Shown here one piece after another: positions 8,701 through 16,383 of a DNA stretch of 64,000 bases. Every line of letters begins with the position of its first letter. Position 1 is the stretch's first letter. This stretch comes from Stutzerimonas stutzeri (GTDB taxonomy: Bacteria; Pseudomonadota; Gammaproteobacteria; Pseudomonadales; Pseudomonadaceae), in the NCBI RefSeq assembly GCF_024448895.1, contig NZ_JAMOIC010000016.1, positions 1 through 64,000 on the forward strand, written 5' to 3'. The notes beneath the pieces are model-generated. The model was not told where the DNA came from. It saw only the letters and a program-made list of their open reading frames with translations, and ran no database searches. The position numbers and the translations under genes were made by a program.

Positions 8701-9385
8701 AGCAGTCGCGCACGCCAAGGGCGATTACCTCACCGGTGCCATCGCCGAATACCTGCACTTCGAGGTGGCGGGCGCGCTGGATGTATTTCTCGATGAACAC
8801 GCCCGAGTCGCTGAAGTTGTTCTGGCCAAGGCGTTTGACCGCCTCGAAAGCGTCCGACAGCTCTTCGGCCGAGCGGCAGACACGCATGCCAATGCCGCCA
8901 CCGCCGGCAGTGCTTTTCAGCATCACCGGGTAGCCGACTTCGTCACCGGCCTTCAGCGCGGCGTCGAGATTTTCCAGCAGTTCAGTCCCTTCGAGCATCG
9001 GTACGCCGTGTTGCTTGGCCAGCGCCCGGGCGGTGTGCTTGAGACCAAACACCCTCAGTTGCTCAGGGGTTGGGCCAACAAATGCAATCCCGGCGGCCTC
9101 ACAGGCTTCGGCAAAGGCTGCGTTTTCGGAGAGAAAACCGTAGCCAGTGTGGATGGCTTTTGCGCCGGTTTGCCGGGCGATGCCGAGGATCTTCTCCACG
9201 GCGAGATAGGTATTGGCAGCCGGACCCTCACCCAGGCTATGGGCCTCATCAGCTTGTTGGATATGCAGGCTGGCGGCGTCGGCCTCCGAGTACACGGTCA
9301 CGCCCCGGCAGTCGAGCGCCTTGAGGGTACGCAGGATGCGGCAGGCGATAGCGCCGCGGTTGGCGATCAGCAGTTTGTCGAACAT
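5768..9385 (-). CDS. Biotin-dependent guanidine (urea) carboxylase
   Basis: A 1205-residue ATP- and biotin-dependent carboxylase. An N-terminal biotin carboxylase domain (LLIANRGAIACRI; ATP-grasp loop GGGGIGMR near residue 160) is followed from about 455 by the two carboxyltransferase halves of KipA/KipI (AHS2/AHS1) type. The biotinyl domain ends the protein, with the carrier lysine in ESMKME near residue 1168. Annotated members are called urea carboxylase. Those in riboswitch operons with DUF1989 proteins act on guanidine, so I infer carboxyguanidine as product. The ATG at 9385, with GAGGG upstream, is preferred over a TTG two codons earlier. Residues ~769-789 are encoded by an inserted REPIN (7017-7078) at a linker before the second carboxyltransferase half. 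Confidence 0.93.
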   Translation of the reverse strand: MFDKLLIANRGAIACRILRTLKALDCRGVTVYSEADAASLHIQQADEAHSLGEGPAANTYLAVEKILGIARQTGAKAIHTGYGFLSENAAFAEACEAAGIAFVGPTPEQLRVFGLKHTARALAKQHGVPMLEGTELLENLDAALKAGDEVGYPVMLKSTAGGGGIGMRVCRSAEELSDAFEAVKRLGQNNFSDSGVFIEKYIQRARHLEVQVFGDGTGEVIALGVRDCSVQRRNQKVLEETPAPNLPAGMADQLCDAAIKLAKAVRYRSAGTVEFVYDAEAEQFYFLEVNTRLQVEHGVTEQVWGVDLVRWMIELAAGDLPPLAELSRDLKPSGHAIQARLYAEDPGRDFQPSPGLLTAVTFPSADGKALRIDTWVEAGCEIPPYFDPMIAKVICWEPDRETARHSLDKALGESLLYGVETNRDYLRQILAYAPFAEGTPWTRCLESLTYRATTFEVISAGTQTTVQDYPGRIGYWAVGVPPSGPMDSRALRLGNSLLGNATDAASLEITMSGPTLRFNTDAVVAVTGAEIPLKLDDAELPMNTATLVKAGSTLTLGTIAGAGARSYLCIRGGVQVPDYLGSRSTFTLGQFGGHAGRALRAGDVLHLPVLADDSVGARLPLELRTALPAVREIRVIYGPHGAPEYFTDAYIGTFFATDWEVHFNSSRTGVRLIGPKPEWVRESGGEAGLHPSNIHDNPYAIGAVDFTGDMPVILGPDGPSLGGFVCPVTIIEADLWQLGQLKAGDKVRFVAVDIGTARALAIRQQEELHLGANSSARPETIKQANKFAPTSPIVLDLGSADTRLVARLAGDTHLLLEIGEPELDLVLRFRGHALMQALEAKQLDGVIDLTPGIRSLQVHYQPETLPLDSLLKIVAGEWDAVCAARDLKVPSRIVHLPLSWDDPACQLAIEKYMTTVRKDAPWCPSNLEFIRRINDLPNLDEVYRTVFEASYLVMGLGDVYLGAPVATPLDPRHRLVTTKYNPARTWTAENSVGIGGAYMCVYGMEGPGGYQFVGRTLQMWNRYRAVEAFGGQPWLLRFFDQIRFYPVSAEELMTIRRDFPLGRYPLRIEETELRLSDYQAFLDQEADGIDAFRQQQRAAFDAERQRWIASGQAHFESEEVAADLGEDAPLGDGQHGIESHIAGNLWQVSVAEGERVEAGDVLVILESMKMEIPLIAPVAGVIKEVRVQPGSPVRAGQRVVVIEAE
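7017..7078. repeat. REPIN inside the carboxylase coding sequence
   Basis: The 62-bp segment starts GTAGGGGCGAATTTATTCGCC and ends GGCAGATGAATTCGCCCC followed by TAG, an inverted copy of the first arm with about 17 of 21 matching positions. The first arm is nearly identical to the intergenic REPIN arms at 63765 and 63819. The carboxylase frame stays open through it, adding about 20 residues (HLGANSSARPETIKQANKFA). Confidence 0.85.
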
Positions 9386-9614
9386 CGTCAAATCCCTCAG
9401 GGGGGAGGCGGGCCGTCCCGCTTTTATTCATTCGAAGCCACGGTCGTCCGTGGTGAGGCGTTGTGTGCCCGGAGGTGAACGGCTGAGCTGTGCCGCATCA
9501 CTTTCCGAGAGGACCGAGAGGTCAATGGCCTTCAGGCCGGTCCATCTGCTGCAGCTCGATCTCCTGCGAGTGAGCGATCACGGAGGGCAGCGCCCTGGGC
9601 GAGGGCTGGAGCGC

Positions 9615-10250
9615 TCAATCCCACACCAGCACCTCAGCGGGCGTCGGATTCCAGCCATTGCACGGGTTGTTCAGCTGCGGGCAGTTGGAGATCAGCACGA
9701 TTACGTCCTGCTCGGCTTTGAGTTCAACGTACTTGCCGGGGGCGGAGATGCCGTCCTCGAAGGTCAGGCCACCATCAACGGTGACGGGCACGTTCATGAA
9801 GAAGTTGATGTTGGCGCCGATATCGCGCTTCTCCAGACGACCATCGTGCAGGCTGGCGCGCAGGAAGTTGTCGCGGCAGCTGTGCATATAGCGCTTGTCC
9901 AGCGCATAGCGGACCACATTGCTCTCCTGGGCGCAGGCGCCGCCGAGCGTATCGTGGCGCCCACAGGTGTCCGCCGTGATGGTCAGGAGCGGGTTGCCCA
10001 GGTTCGAATACAGCACCGTGCCGGCGGTGAGGTAGACCTTGTTCTGCTTGCGCAGGGTGCGCTGCGGGTCGAAGCGTTCGCGCGGGTTGCGAGCACTGAA
10101 GAACAGGGTGTCGATTGCCTGATTACCCTCCATGTCCAACAGGCGCAGGGTCTGGCCTGCGCTCACTTCGAACAGGTAGGGCTCACCTGCCGGAATGACA
10201 TGACGGAAAACGGCGGTTTCAGGGTGCAGCTGGCTTTCAAGAATGGTCAT
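9615..10250 (-). CDS. DUF1989 protein, urea carboxylase-associated protein 2 (carboxyguanidine deiminase subunit)
   Basis: A 211-residue member of the DUF1989 family, long called urea amidolyase-associated protein. In guanidine-degrading bacteria the two DUF1989 proteins together (CgdAB) deiminate carboxyguanidine to allophanate, bridging the carboxylase and AtzF. Family features include the PAGEPYLFEVSAGQTLRLLD start and the TADTCGRHDTLGG motif, whose Cys and His are candidate metal ligands. A strong AGGAGGTG precedes the ATG at 10250. It follows its paralogue by 11 bp. Which of the two corresponds to CgdA or CgdB I cannot say. Confidence 0.88.
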   Translation of the reverse strand: MTILESQLHPETAVFRHVIPAGEPYLFEVSAGQTLRLLDMEGNQAIDTLFFSARNPRERFDPQRTLRKQNKVYLTAGTVLYSNLGNPLLTITADTCGRHDTLGGACAQESNVVRYALDKRYMHSCRDNFLRASLHDGRLEKRDIGANINFFMNVPVTVDGGLTFEDGISAPGKYVELKAEQDVIVLISNCPQLNNPCNGWNPTPAEVLVWD

Positions 10251-10261
10251 GGGGCACCTCC

Positions 10262-10990
10262 TCAGATATAGAGCCGTTCAGTGTTATGGAAGGCGCGGCC
10301 GTTCTCCGGGCGCGAGGTACGGCAGAGCACGCTGATGCCGTCGCTGTCCACACGCTGCCAGCTGAGCTGGACGGGTTTCGGCGCATAGACCGGGCTTGGA
10401 TCCATTGGGTGCTGCAGGGCGGTGAGTACCACCAGCGTATCCATCGGCGCATAAAGCTCGACGTAGCTGCCAGCCGTGGAATTGTCGGGGTGAAAAGCGA
10501 AGCCGCCGTCGGCGTCCACGGTAACCTTGCTGAACAGGTTGAGCGTCATCAGCAAGTCCTGCAGGTTCAGGTTCCACTTGCCCATTTCCACCAGCAGGTT
10601 ATCGACGCCGTTACGGAAAAAGCCGTTGCGCAGCTCCTGATAGCGACCCTGGCCGTACTTCTCGGCGACTTCATCGGCGTTCAGTACGCCGCCAAAGCTG
10701 TCGTGCCAGCCGCAGGTGTCGGCGGTGATGCAGGCCAGTACGCGGCCCATGTCCGAATACAGGCAATGGCCGGCTGATAGCTTGGCGGTGTGCTGGCCTT
10801 TGAGCGAATCCGGCAGGTTAAGGCGCTCGCTTTTTTCGGCTGCGTTGAACAGCATCAGGCTGACGTTAGCGCCGCCTTCAATGTCGGTGAAACGCAGCAG
10901 CTGCCCACGCTTGAGCACGAAAGAGGTATGGCCGCCGCCTGGAAGGGTTTCTTCGTAAAGCGTCGGGCGGATGGCGAGTGAAGCGCTCAT
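10262..10990 (-). CDS. DUF1989 protein, urea carboxylase-associated protein 1 (carboxyguanidine deiminase subunit)
   Basis: A 242-residue paralogue of the next gene, sharing the TADTCGWHDSFGG motif and the GGHTSFVLKRGQLLRFTD opening. It is likely the partner subunit of the carboxyguanidine deiminase. The ATG at 10990 is chosen over an upstream in-frame start at 11047 because AAGGAG precedes it and the longer form would overlap the ATPase gene. It begins one base after the ATPase stop codon, so translation is probably coupled. Confidence 0.88.
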   Translation of the reverse strand: MSASLAIRPTLYEETLPGGGHTSFVLKRGQLLRFTDIEGGANVSLMLFNAAEKSERLNLPDSLKGQHTAKLSAGHCLYSDMGRVLACITADTCGWHDSFGGVLNADEVAEKYGQGRYQELRNGFFRNGVDNLLVEMGKWNLNLQDLLMTLNLFSKVTVDADGGFAFHPDNSTAGSYVELYAPMDTLVVLTALQHPMDPSPVYAPKPVQLSWQRVDSDGISVLCRTSRPENGRAFHNTERLYI

Positions 10991-10991
10991 G

Positions 10992-11831
10992 TCAGGCTCC
11001 TTGATTGACTGTATGCAGAGCGCCGAGCTGGGTAGGCAGGTCGCCAATGGCGGCGCGTGCGACCCGGCGTTCGGAGTTCAGCGGGATGTCATAGGTCACC
11101 CGTGCGCCGTAAGCGCCGGGTGCGTGCGGGTCGAGACGAGTCTTGTCGAATACCAAGATGCGGGTGCCGAGGGTGAAGCCTTCGGACAGGTCGTGAGTGA
11201 CCATGAACACCGTCAGCCGGGTCTCCTGCCAGAGCTGCAGCAGCAGCTCGTGCATATCCTTGCGTATGCCCGGGTCTAGCGCCCCGAATGGCTCGTCGAG
11301 CAGCAGCACGCGAGGCTTCATGATCAGCGCCTGGGCGATGGCCAACCGTTGTTGCATGCCGCCGGAGAGCTGCGCGGGGTATTTGTCCAGCGAGTGGGCA
11401 AGTCCGACATTACGCAGGATCATTTCTGCCTGTTCGCGCGCATCACGCTTACGGCTACCGAACAGGCGGCCCAACAACGGCGCCCTGGGCAGCTCCAGCC
11501 CGAGGGCGACGTTGTCCAGCACGGTCAGGTGGGGGAATACCGAGTAGCGCTGAAACACGACGCCACGGCTGGCATCCGGTTCGTTGGCGATCGGCGTGCC
11601 ATCGAGCAAAATCTCGCCGCGACTGGCTCGTTCCTGACCCAATAGCAATCTCAGAAAGGTAGATTTGCCACAGCCTGACGCGCCCACCAGCGTGCAGAAC
11701 TCACCTTCGTTGACGCTCAGATTCAGCCTTTCCAGCACGACCTGGTCACCGTATTCCTGCCAGACGTTGTTGACTTGGATGAAGGGGCTGGGCGACTGCT
11801 CGACGGCTTGGCTCACGATGATCTCACTCAT
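10992..11831 (-). CDS. ABC transporter ATPase (NitT/TauT type), putative guanidine importer
   Basis: A 279-residue importer ATPase. Walker A is GASGCGKST near residue 40, the signature is LSGGMQQR, Walker B is VLLLDEPFGALD and the H-loop is FMVTHDL. It belongs to the nitrate/sulfonate/taurine family that accompanies riboswitch-controlled guanidine carboxylase genes. Its start overlaps the permease stop by four bases (ATGA). The substrate is inferred from the operon. The remnant ATPase at 1595 is a different protein with a different C-terminus. Confidence 0.93.
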   Translation of the reverse strand: MSEIIVSQAVEQSPSPFIQVNNVWQEYGDQVVLERLNLSVNEGEFCTLVGASGCGKSTFLRLLLGQERASRGEILLDGTPIANEPDASRGVVFQRYSVFPHLTVLDNVALGLELPRAPLLGRLFGSRKRDAREQAEMILRNVGLAHSLDKYPAQLSGGMQQRLAIAQALIMKPRVLLLDEPFGALDPGIRKDMHELLLQLWQETRLTVFMVTHDLSEGFTLGTRILVFDKTRLDPHAPGAYGARVTYDIPLNSERRVARAAIGDLPTQLGALHTVNQGA

Positions 11832-12643
11832 GACTTGGCCCCCTCGTACCAGGGGAAGGCCAGCTGGGTGAGCTTGCGCAGGCCGAAATCCATGCTCCAG
11901 GCGAGCAGGGTGATCCAGGCTACGTAGGGCAGGATCACGTCCATCGCCAGGTAGCGCCGTACCAGAAAAATTCGATAGCCCAGCCCATCGGTGGACGCGA
12001 TGGCCTCTGCTGCGATGAGGAACAGCCAGGCGGAACCGAGCACCAGTCGGAGTGCGATCAGCAACCGCGGCATTAGCTGTGGCAGAACCACGCGAAGAAT
12101 CAGCGTCCAGGTGTTGGCGCCCAGTGTTTGCGCCTTGATCAAGAGTTCCGGCGGCAATTCACGGGCCCGCTGTTCGAGGTCGCGGGCCAGTACCGGCGTG
12201 ACGCCAATTACGATGAGCATCACCTTGGATAGCTCGCCAAGTCCGAACACGATGAACAAAATCGGCAGAATCGCCAGTGGCGGTACCATCGACAGCACCG
12301 TCAGCAAGGGCGACAGCGGCGCACTGAGCAGCGGCAGGGTGCCGGCAGCCACGCCCAGGCACAGCCCGGCAATCGCGGCGATACCGAGCCCGATGCCCAG
12401 ACGTTTGAGGCTGGAGGCGGTGTCCTGCCAGAACAGGTAGTCGCCGCTGCGCTTGTCTGGCGTGAAGGCCAATCGCTCCACCGCGCTGGACATCTGGGTG
12501 AAGCTGGGCAGGAGTTTGTCGTTTGGGTTGGTTTCCAGTCGCTGCGCGGAACTGGTCAGGTAGGCGAAAAGCAGAAGGGCGAAGGGCAGGATTACCAGCA
12601 GCGTCCAGCCGGTACGACCTGGCACACGATTGATCAAACGCAT
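11828..12643 (-). CDS. ABC transporter permease (NitT/TauT type), putative guanidine importer
   Basis: A 271-residue integral membrane protein with about six hydrophobic segments. The cytoplasmic EAA loop that contacts the ATPase is visible (EQRARELPPELLIKAQTLGA). I prefer the ATG at 12643 (MRLINRVPGRTGW), which fits family N-termini; the ATG at 12673 would add ten polar residues. Neither has a strong ribosome binding site. It is the first gene after the riboswitch. No periplasmic binding protein gene lies in the operon, although importers of this family normally need one. Confidence 0.9.
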   Translation of the reverse strand: MRLINRVPGRTGWTLLVILPFALLLFAYLTSSAQRLETNPNDKLLPSFTQMSSAVERLAFTPDKRSGDYLFWQDTASSLKRLGIGLGIAAIAGLCLGVAAGTLPLLSAPLSPLLTVLSMVPPLAILPILFIVFGLGELSKVMLIVIGVTPVLARDLEQRARELPPELLIKAQTLGANTWTLILRVVLPQLMPRLLIALRLVLGSAWLFLIAAEAIASTDGLGYRIFLVRRYLAMDVILPYVAWITLLAWSMDFGLRKLTQLAFPWYEGAKS

Positions 12644-12718
12644 GGGGAGAGCCCCCGCGCTATCGGGGAGCATTGCCGTGGATCGGTCTTATGAAATCCG
12701 AGCGATGGCATAAAAGAG

Positions 12719-12803
12719 CCTCCAGTGAGTGGACATGGCAAAGGAGCTGCGTATCAAACGCCGTCTCCCGGGCTTTTATCCCGCCGTGTAACCTCACTGG
12801 AGG
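12719..12803 (-). terminator. Riboswitch-controlled terminator/antiterminator
   Basis: In the minus-strand transcript, CCTCCAGTGAG inside the aptamer (12803-12793) is an exact 11-base complement of CTCACTGGAGG (12729-12719), which is followed at once by CUCUUUUAU. The pairing would disrupt the aptamer and form a terminator with a ~63-nt loop. Ligand-bound aptamer would sequester the first strand and allow read-through. This is the ON-switch logic known for guanidine-I riboswitches that control transcription. Confidence 0.75.
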
Positions 12804-12850
12804 TCGCCAACTCTCGGACCAGCCACTCGCATTGCGAGCCGGAACCCTAG
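12764..12850 (-). ncRNA. Guanidine-I riboswitch (ykkC) aptamer
   Basis: The minus strand reads CTAGGGTTCCG, GGTCCGAGAG, GACCTCC, ACACGGCGGGATAAAAGCCC and GGGAGA in the order and spacing of the ykkC class. A short variable hairpin (GGCTCGCAATGCGAG) follows the first block. The class binds guanidinium and typically controls guanidine carboxylases, DUF1989 proteins and exporters. Here it lies about 120 nt before the permease gene, so it should control the whole downstream operon. Confidence 0.97.
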
Positions 12851-12906
12851 TCAGCTATTTCTGAATTTTCTCGTCCGTGAGCCGCAGCTTCCTGGCAAAG
12901 AAGTAT

Positions 12907-12924
12907 TAGCAAGAGGGGTGCCAG
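12907..12924 (-). promoter_or_regulatory. Sigma-54 promoter of the guanidine operon
   Basis: The minus strand reads CTGGCACCCCTCTTGCTA. GG at -24 and GC at -12 are 12 bases apart, matching TGGCAC-N5-TTGC exactly. Transcription would start near 12897, giving about 47 nt before the riboswitch. RpoN use implies an enhancer-binding activator, as expected for a nitrogen-scavenging operon. Confidence 0.8.
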
Positions 12925-12989
12925 GTGATTTCAGCCCCCGTATTACTGGCTGCACGCCGGGATCTGTCACTGACCTGAGACGAGTTCTA

Positions 12990-13004
12990 GCGCCTTGATG
13001 GTGC
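12990..13004. promoter_or_regulatory. Candidate NtrC enhancer site
   Basis: GCGCC-TTGAT-GGTGC is a near-palindrome with one mismatch to the GCACC-N5-GGTGC core of NtrC sites. It lies about 100 bp upstream of the predicted sigma-54 start, a usual enhancer distance. Only one site was seen, so this is tentative. Confidence 0.4.
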
Positions 13005-13102
13005 GCAATACATGGCGATGCCCCCTAATGGATCAAACTGGTCCCAGGTCGGGGCATCTCGGCAAGAGCGTCAGTGACTAGCAGCGCACCGAGAGGCGGT
13101 AA

Positions 13103-13969
<867 letters not shown>

Positions 13970-13984
13970 AACGTGCAATCACAA

Positions 13985-14014
13985 CCGGTGCGATCCGGAT
14001 TCGCACCGGCTTTT
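13985..14014 (+). terminator. Rho-independent terminator of the SDR gene
   Basis: CCGGTGCGA and TCGCACCGG form a perfect 9-bp stem around the loop TCCGGAT, followed by CTTTT. It lies 15 bases after the stop codon. Confidence 0.85.
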
Positions 14015-14258
14015 GCCGGCTGGTCTCGCCCTAGGTATTGCGGATTGTTCGAGCCGATGTAAGCGCATTGCTTGCGCTTAGGGGCACTTAGAGATGCGAG
14101 GTAGCCACACACAGCGAGAAGACTGGTCTGCGCGATAGGCTTGCTCAGGGAGGGAATCGACCGTATGAATTGGTCGAGGAGGGAGAAGGGAGGCTGGGAG
14201 TAAGCAGGCGCTGCGTCCGCAAGGGACGTCAGCGGCCCGGTGTTCGGATGCGGGTGAC

Positions 14259-14531
14259 TTAGTTCACCGCGTCCTTGAGCGACTTGCCTGGCTTGAAGCC
14301 TGGCAGTTTGGCAGCGGAGATCTTGATCGTAGCGCCGGTCTGCGGGTTGCGACCATCGCGAGCAGCGCGCTCCTTGACGGCAAAAGTGCCGAAGCCGACT
14401 AGCGTCACGCTGTCGCCGCTTTGCAGGGTGTTGGTCACGCTTTCGGTGAAGGCATCCAACACGCGGGTTGCGGTGCTCTTCGGGACATCGGCGGAGGCGG
14501 CGATCGCTTCAATCAACTCGGCTTTATTCAC
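14259..14531 (-). CDS. HU family DNA-binding protein
   Basis: A 90-residue histone-like nucleoid protein. It has the canonical HU features: [10 protein letters not shown] start, the DNA-binding arm with RNPQTG, and [13 protein letters not shown] at the end. The start is GTG at 14531 (CTGGAG upstream), not an ATG; longer frames upstream carry no family sequence. It is close to HU-beta (HupB), but pseudomonads carry several HU paralogues and this one is not next to lon, so I do not assign a symbol. Confidence 0.93.
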   Translation of the reverse strand: MNKAELIEAIAASADVPKSTATRVLDAFTESVTNTLQSGDSVTLVGFGTFAVKERAARDGRNPQTGATIKISAAKLPGFKPGKSLKDAVN

Positions 14532-14561
14532 GGGTGTGGCTCCAGATTGGGATGGGTGGTC

Positions 14562-14567
14562 AGTATA
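14562..14567 (-). promoter_or_regulatory. Candidate -10 box for the HU gene
   Basis: The minus strand reads TATACT about 30 bases upstream of the GTG start, giving a leader of roughly 24 nt. No good -35 hexamer is seen at 16-18 bases. Confidence 0.45.
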
Positions 14568-14918
14568 AGCAGCGTCTTGCTCTGTCGCCTGCGGCAAATT
14601 TCCTCTTTTTTGAAAAATATCCCGCTCAGGCCGACTATTCGCTCGTTTTTTGGCTGATCCAGACGCATTTGTCTGGACAGCTGCAATCCGGCTTCGGTTC
14701 ATTGATGCTCCGACTACCGGCAGCCAGGGATGCAGCCTGTGACGTGAAACCTCAGTGCGAAACTGCGCTGCGCACCAGAACATGGCTGGATAGATTCAAA
14801 GCCAGATCCGCTAGCTGCTTGAATCGGCAAAGCTTATCGGTACAAAAGCGGCGGAATAATCGGGCATTTGCCCAGGCGACCTGCTCGGCAGGCCTAGCTC
14901 GTTGGCTTGCATTCGACT
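14568..14918. other. Intergenic region, no gene recognised
   Basis: This holds upstream sequence of the HU gene and the 3' side of the DUF2141 gene. Open frames here have no ribosome binding site or family resemblance. Confidence 0.6.
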
Positions 14919-15350
14919 TTAGTAGCGTATATCGATGTCGATCTCGCTCGGCTTGTCGCCGGGCACTTCGAATTGGCTGTCTTTGAACGACGGCGGCCCC
15001 ATGACCTTGGGGTTGTTGGACAGACCATAGCCCTCGATGGGCATCATGCCAAAGCGCAGGTCCAGCTCACCATTACCATTCTCGTCGTGGTAGGCCATTA
15101 CAGCGTACTGGCCGGCTGGCACCTCTTCGAACTCTACCGTGACGGTTCCGGCGCTTGCCGGTACTTCCTTCCCAGCATATGCCTGATCAGCCTTGCGAAA
15201 GGTCTTCGGATCAGAGAACAGAGCAACCCGGACGGTGCCACGGTCGTGTTCAACGCCGTTCAGTCTGACCGTCATCGATTCGCCTTCAGCAACGGCGAAC
15301 CCACTCGTCGTGATTGCGGCTGCTAGAGCCAGCACTGCGCGTAGTGTCAT
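14919..15350 (-). CDS. DUF2141 domain-containing exported protein
   Basis: A 143-residue protein with a signal peptide (MTLRAVLALAAAITTSGFAVA) and a DUF2141 domain. Typical elements are VALFSDPKTFRKAD, FEEVPAGQYAVMAYHDENG and GNGELD, then FGMMPIEGYGLSNN. The family is periplasmic or surface-located and has no established function. The ATG at 15350 is preceded by AAAGGGAG; the longer frame to 15572 has no such signal. It is divergent from the GreA/GreB-like gene. Confidence 0.87.
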   Translation of the reverse strand: MTLRAVLALAAAITTSGFAVAEGESMTVRLNGVEHDRGTVRVALFSDPKTFRKADQAYAGKEVPASAGTVTVEFEEVPAGQYAVMAYHDENGNGELDLRFGMMPIEGYGLSNNPKVMGPPSFKDSQFEVPGDKPSEIDIDIRY

Positions 15351-15564
15351 CAACTCACTCCCTTTTAGACAAAACAGGTGAACCTGGTTACTGGCGCAGT
15401 CGACGCCAGCGGGACTCTGGCTCGCGATAGTGCCGCGCTTTGTCGTTGTCGACCAGCACGAGTGCACGACTGGTAACCTACCAGTGCCCCAGCCAGCGTG
15501 GCGGAAGCCAAACCGTGTAGTTGGACGATGCCAACCGCCACGCCTCAATGCTATTCGAGCCCTC

Positions 15565-16041
15565 ATGAACAAAAGCCTGCTTCACACATTGATCATTGAA
15601 CAGCTGCAGGCCGATCTGAAGATTGCCAAGGATGCCCTGCAGGCGTCTCACGAGGCGGCTACCCATGCCGAGAGCAAAGCCGAGAACAAATACGATACCC
15701 GCGGGCTTGAAGCTGCTTATCTGGCGGATGGGCAGCGTCGGCGGGTTCATGAAATCGAAGTAGCTCTGGCGGGTTTTCGCAACCTGCCGATCCGTGCTCA
15801 CCTGAACGAGCCGATATCTCTTGGCGCTCTGATCGAACTGGAGGGGGATGGTGGCTGCCGGTGGGTGTTTCTGGGCCCGGACGCAGCTGGATTGTGCGTA
15901 GTCATCGATTCAACTGATGTGCTGCTGATCTCGCCCCGTTCACCCCTGGGCCAGGCGCTGATGAATCTGTATGAGGGTGACGAACTGGAAATTTCAGTTA
16001 ACAGCCGAGCGCAACGCTATGCTGTTGTTTCCGTTATCTGA
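15565..16041 (+). CDS. GreA/GreB family elongation factor-like protein
   Basis: A 158-residue protein. The N-terminal ~70 residues are a predicted coiled-coil (LLHTLIIEQLQADLKIAKDA). The C-terminal part is a GreA/GreB-type FKBP-like domain (ISLGALIELE through SPLGQALMNLYEGDELEI). Gre factors bind the RNA polymerase secondary channel and rescue backtracked complexes; this shorter pseudomonad paralogue may act differently. The start at 15565 gives the usual paralogue length, although its ribosome binding site is weak. The frame upstream to 15430 has no family sequence. Confidence 0.8.
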   Translation: MNKSLLHTLIIEQLQADLKIAKDALQASHEAATHAESKAENKYDTRGLEAAYLADGQRRRVHEIEVALAGFRNLPIRAHLNEPISLGALIELEGDGGCRWVFLGPDAAGLCVVIDSTDVLLISPRSPLGQALMNLYEGDELEISVNSRAQRYAVVSVI

Positions 16042-16080
16042 AAATATAGTTTTAAAATCAGTTAGATAGCGATGAATTCT

Positions 16081-16099
16081 CATAATGATTCTAGGTAAC
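16081..16099. promoter_or_regulatory. Candidate upstream Fur box
   Basis: CATAATGATTCTAGGTAAC matches 12 of 19 positions of the GATAATGATAATCATTATC consensus and contains the intact core ATAATGAT. It lies about 290 bp upstream of the siderophore operon in an AT-rich region. The match is weak on one side. Confidence 0.3.
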
Positions 16100-16344
16100 T
16101 GATCTCATTTGGCTGTCCCTGCTCCGCTCAACGGAAGATACTCGAATAAGCATCAATAAAGTTTAATAAACTATTGATCTATATAGTCTATCGCTTGGCC
16201 TGTGCGAGCCTCTGAGAATCGATAAACGCTCTGAGATTAACGCGCCATCTTGGTGCATTCCGGTGTTATCGGATTAGTGCCACTCGGCACTTTCGCCGAG
16301 AAACAATTTGACGCATTCAGCCGAGCTATCTATCTTTCCGCAGC

Positions 16345-16365
16345 AAATGAAAAGCAATCTCATTT
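16345..16365. promoter_or_regulatory. Fur box of the siderophore biosynthesis operon
   Basis: AAATGAAAAGCAATCTCATT plus T matches 17 of 21 positions of the palindrome AAATGAGAAT-T-ATTCTCATTT and is flanked by GC on both sides (GCAAATGA...TCATTTGC). It lies immediately upstream of the ribosome binding site of the first gene, so Fe-Fur binding should block expression. Confidence 0.7.
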
Positions 16366-16383
16366 GCATTTGCGGAGGTGTTG

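Noticed and set aside
8627-9478. 283-residue open frame antisense to the carboxylase start
   Set aside because: The opposite strand encodes the intact biotin carboxylase domain. This frame has no start signal or family resemblance.
10992-12643. Nitrate, taurine or sulfonate importer assignment
   Set aside because: The family resemblance is real, but the guanidine riboswitch and the downstream DUF1989, carboxylase and AtzF genes point to guanidine or a related nitrogen compound.
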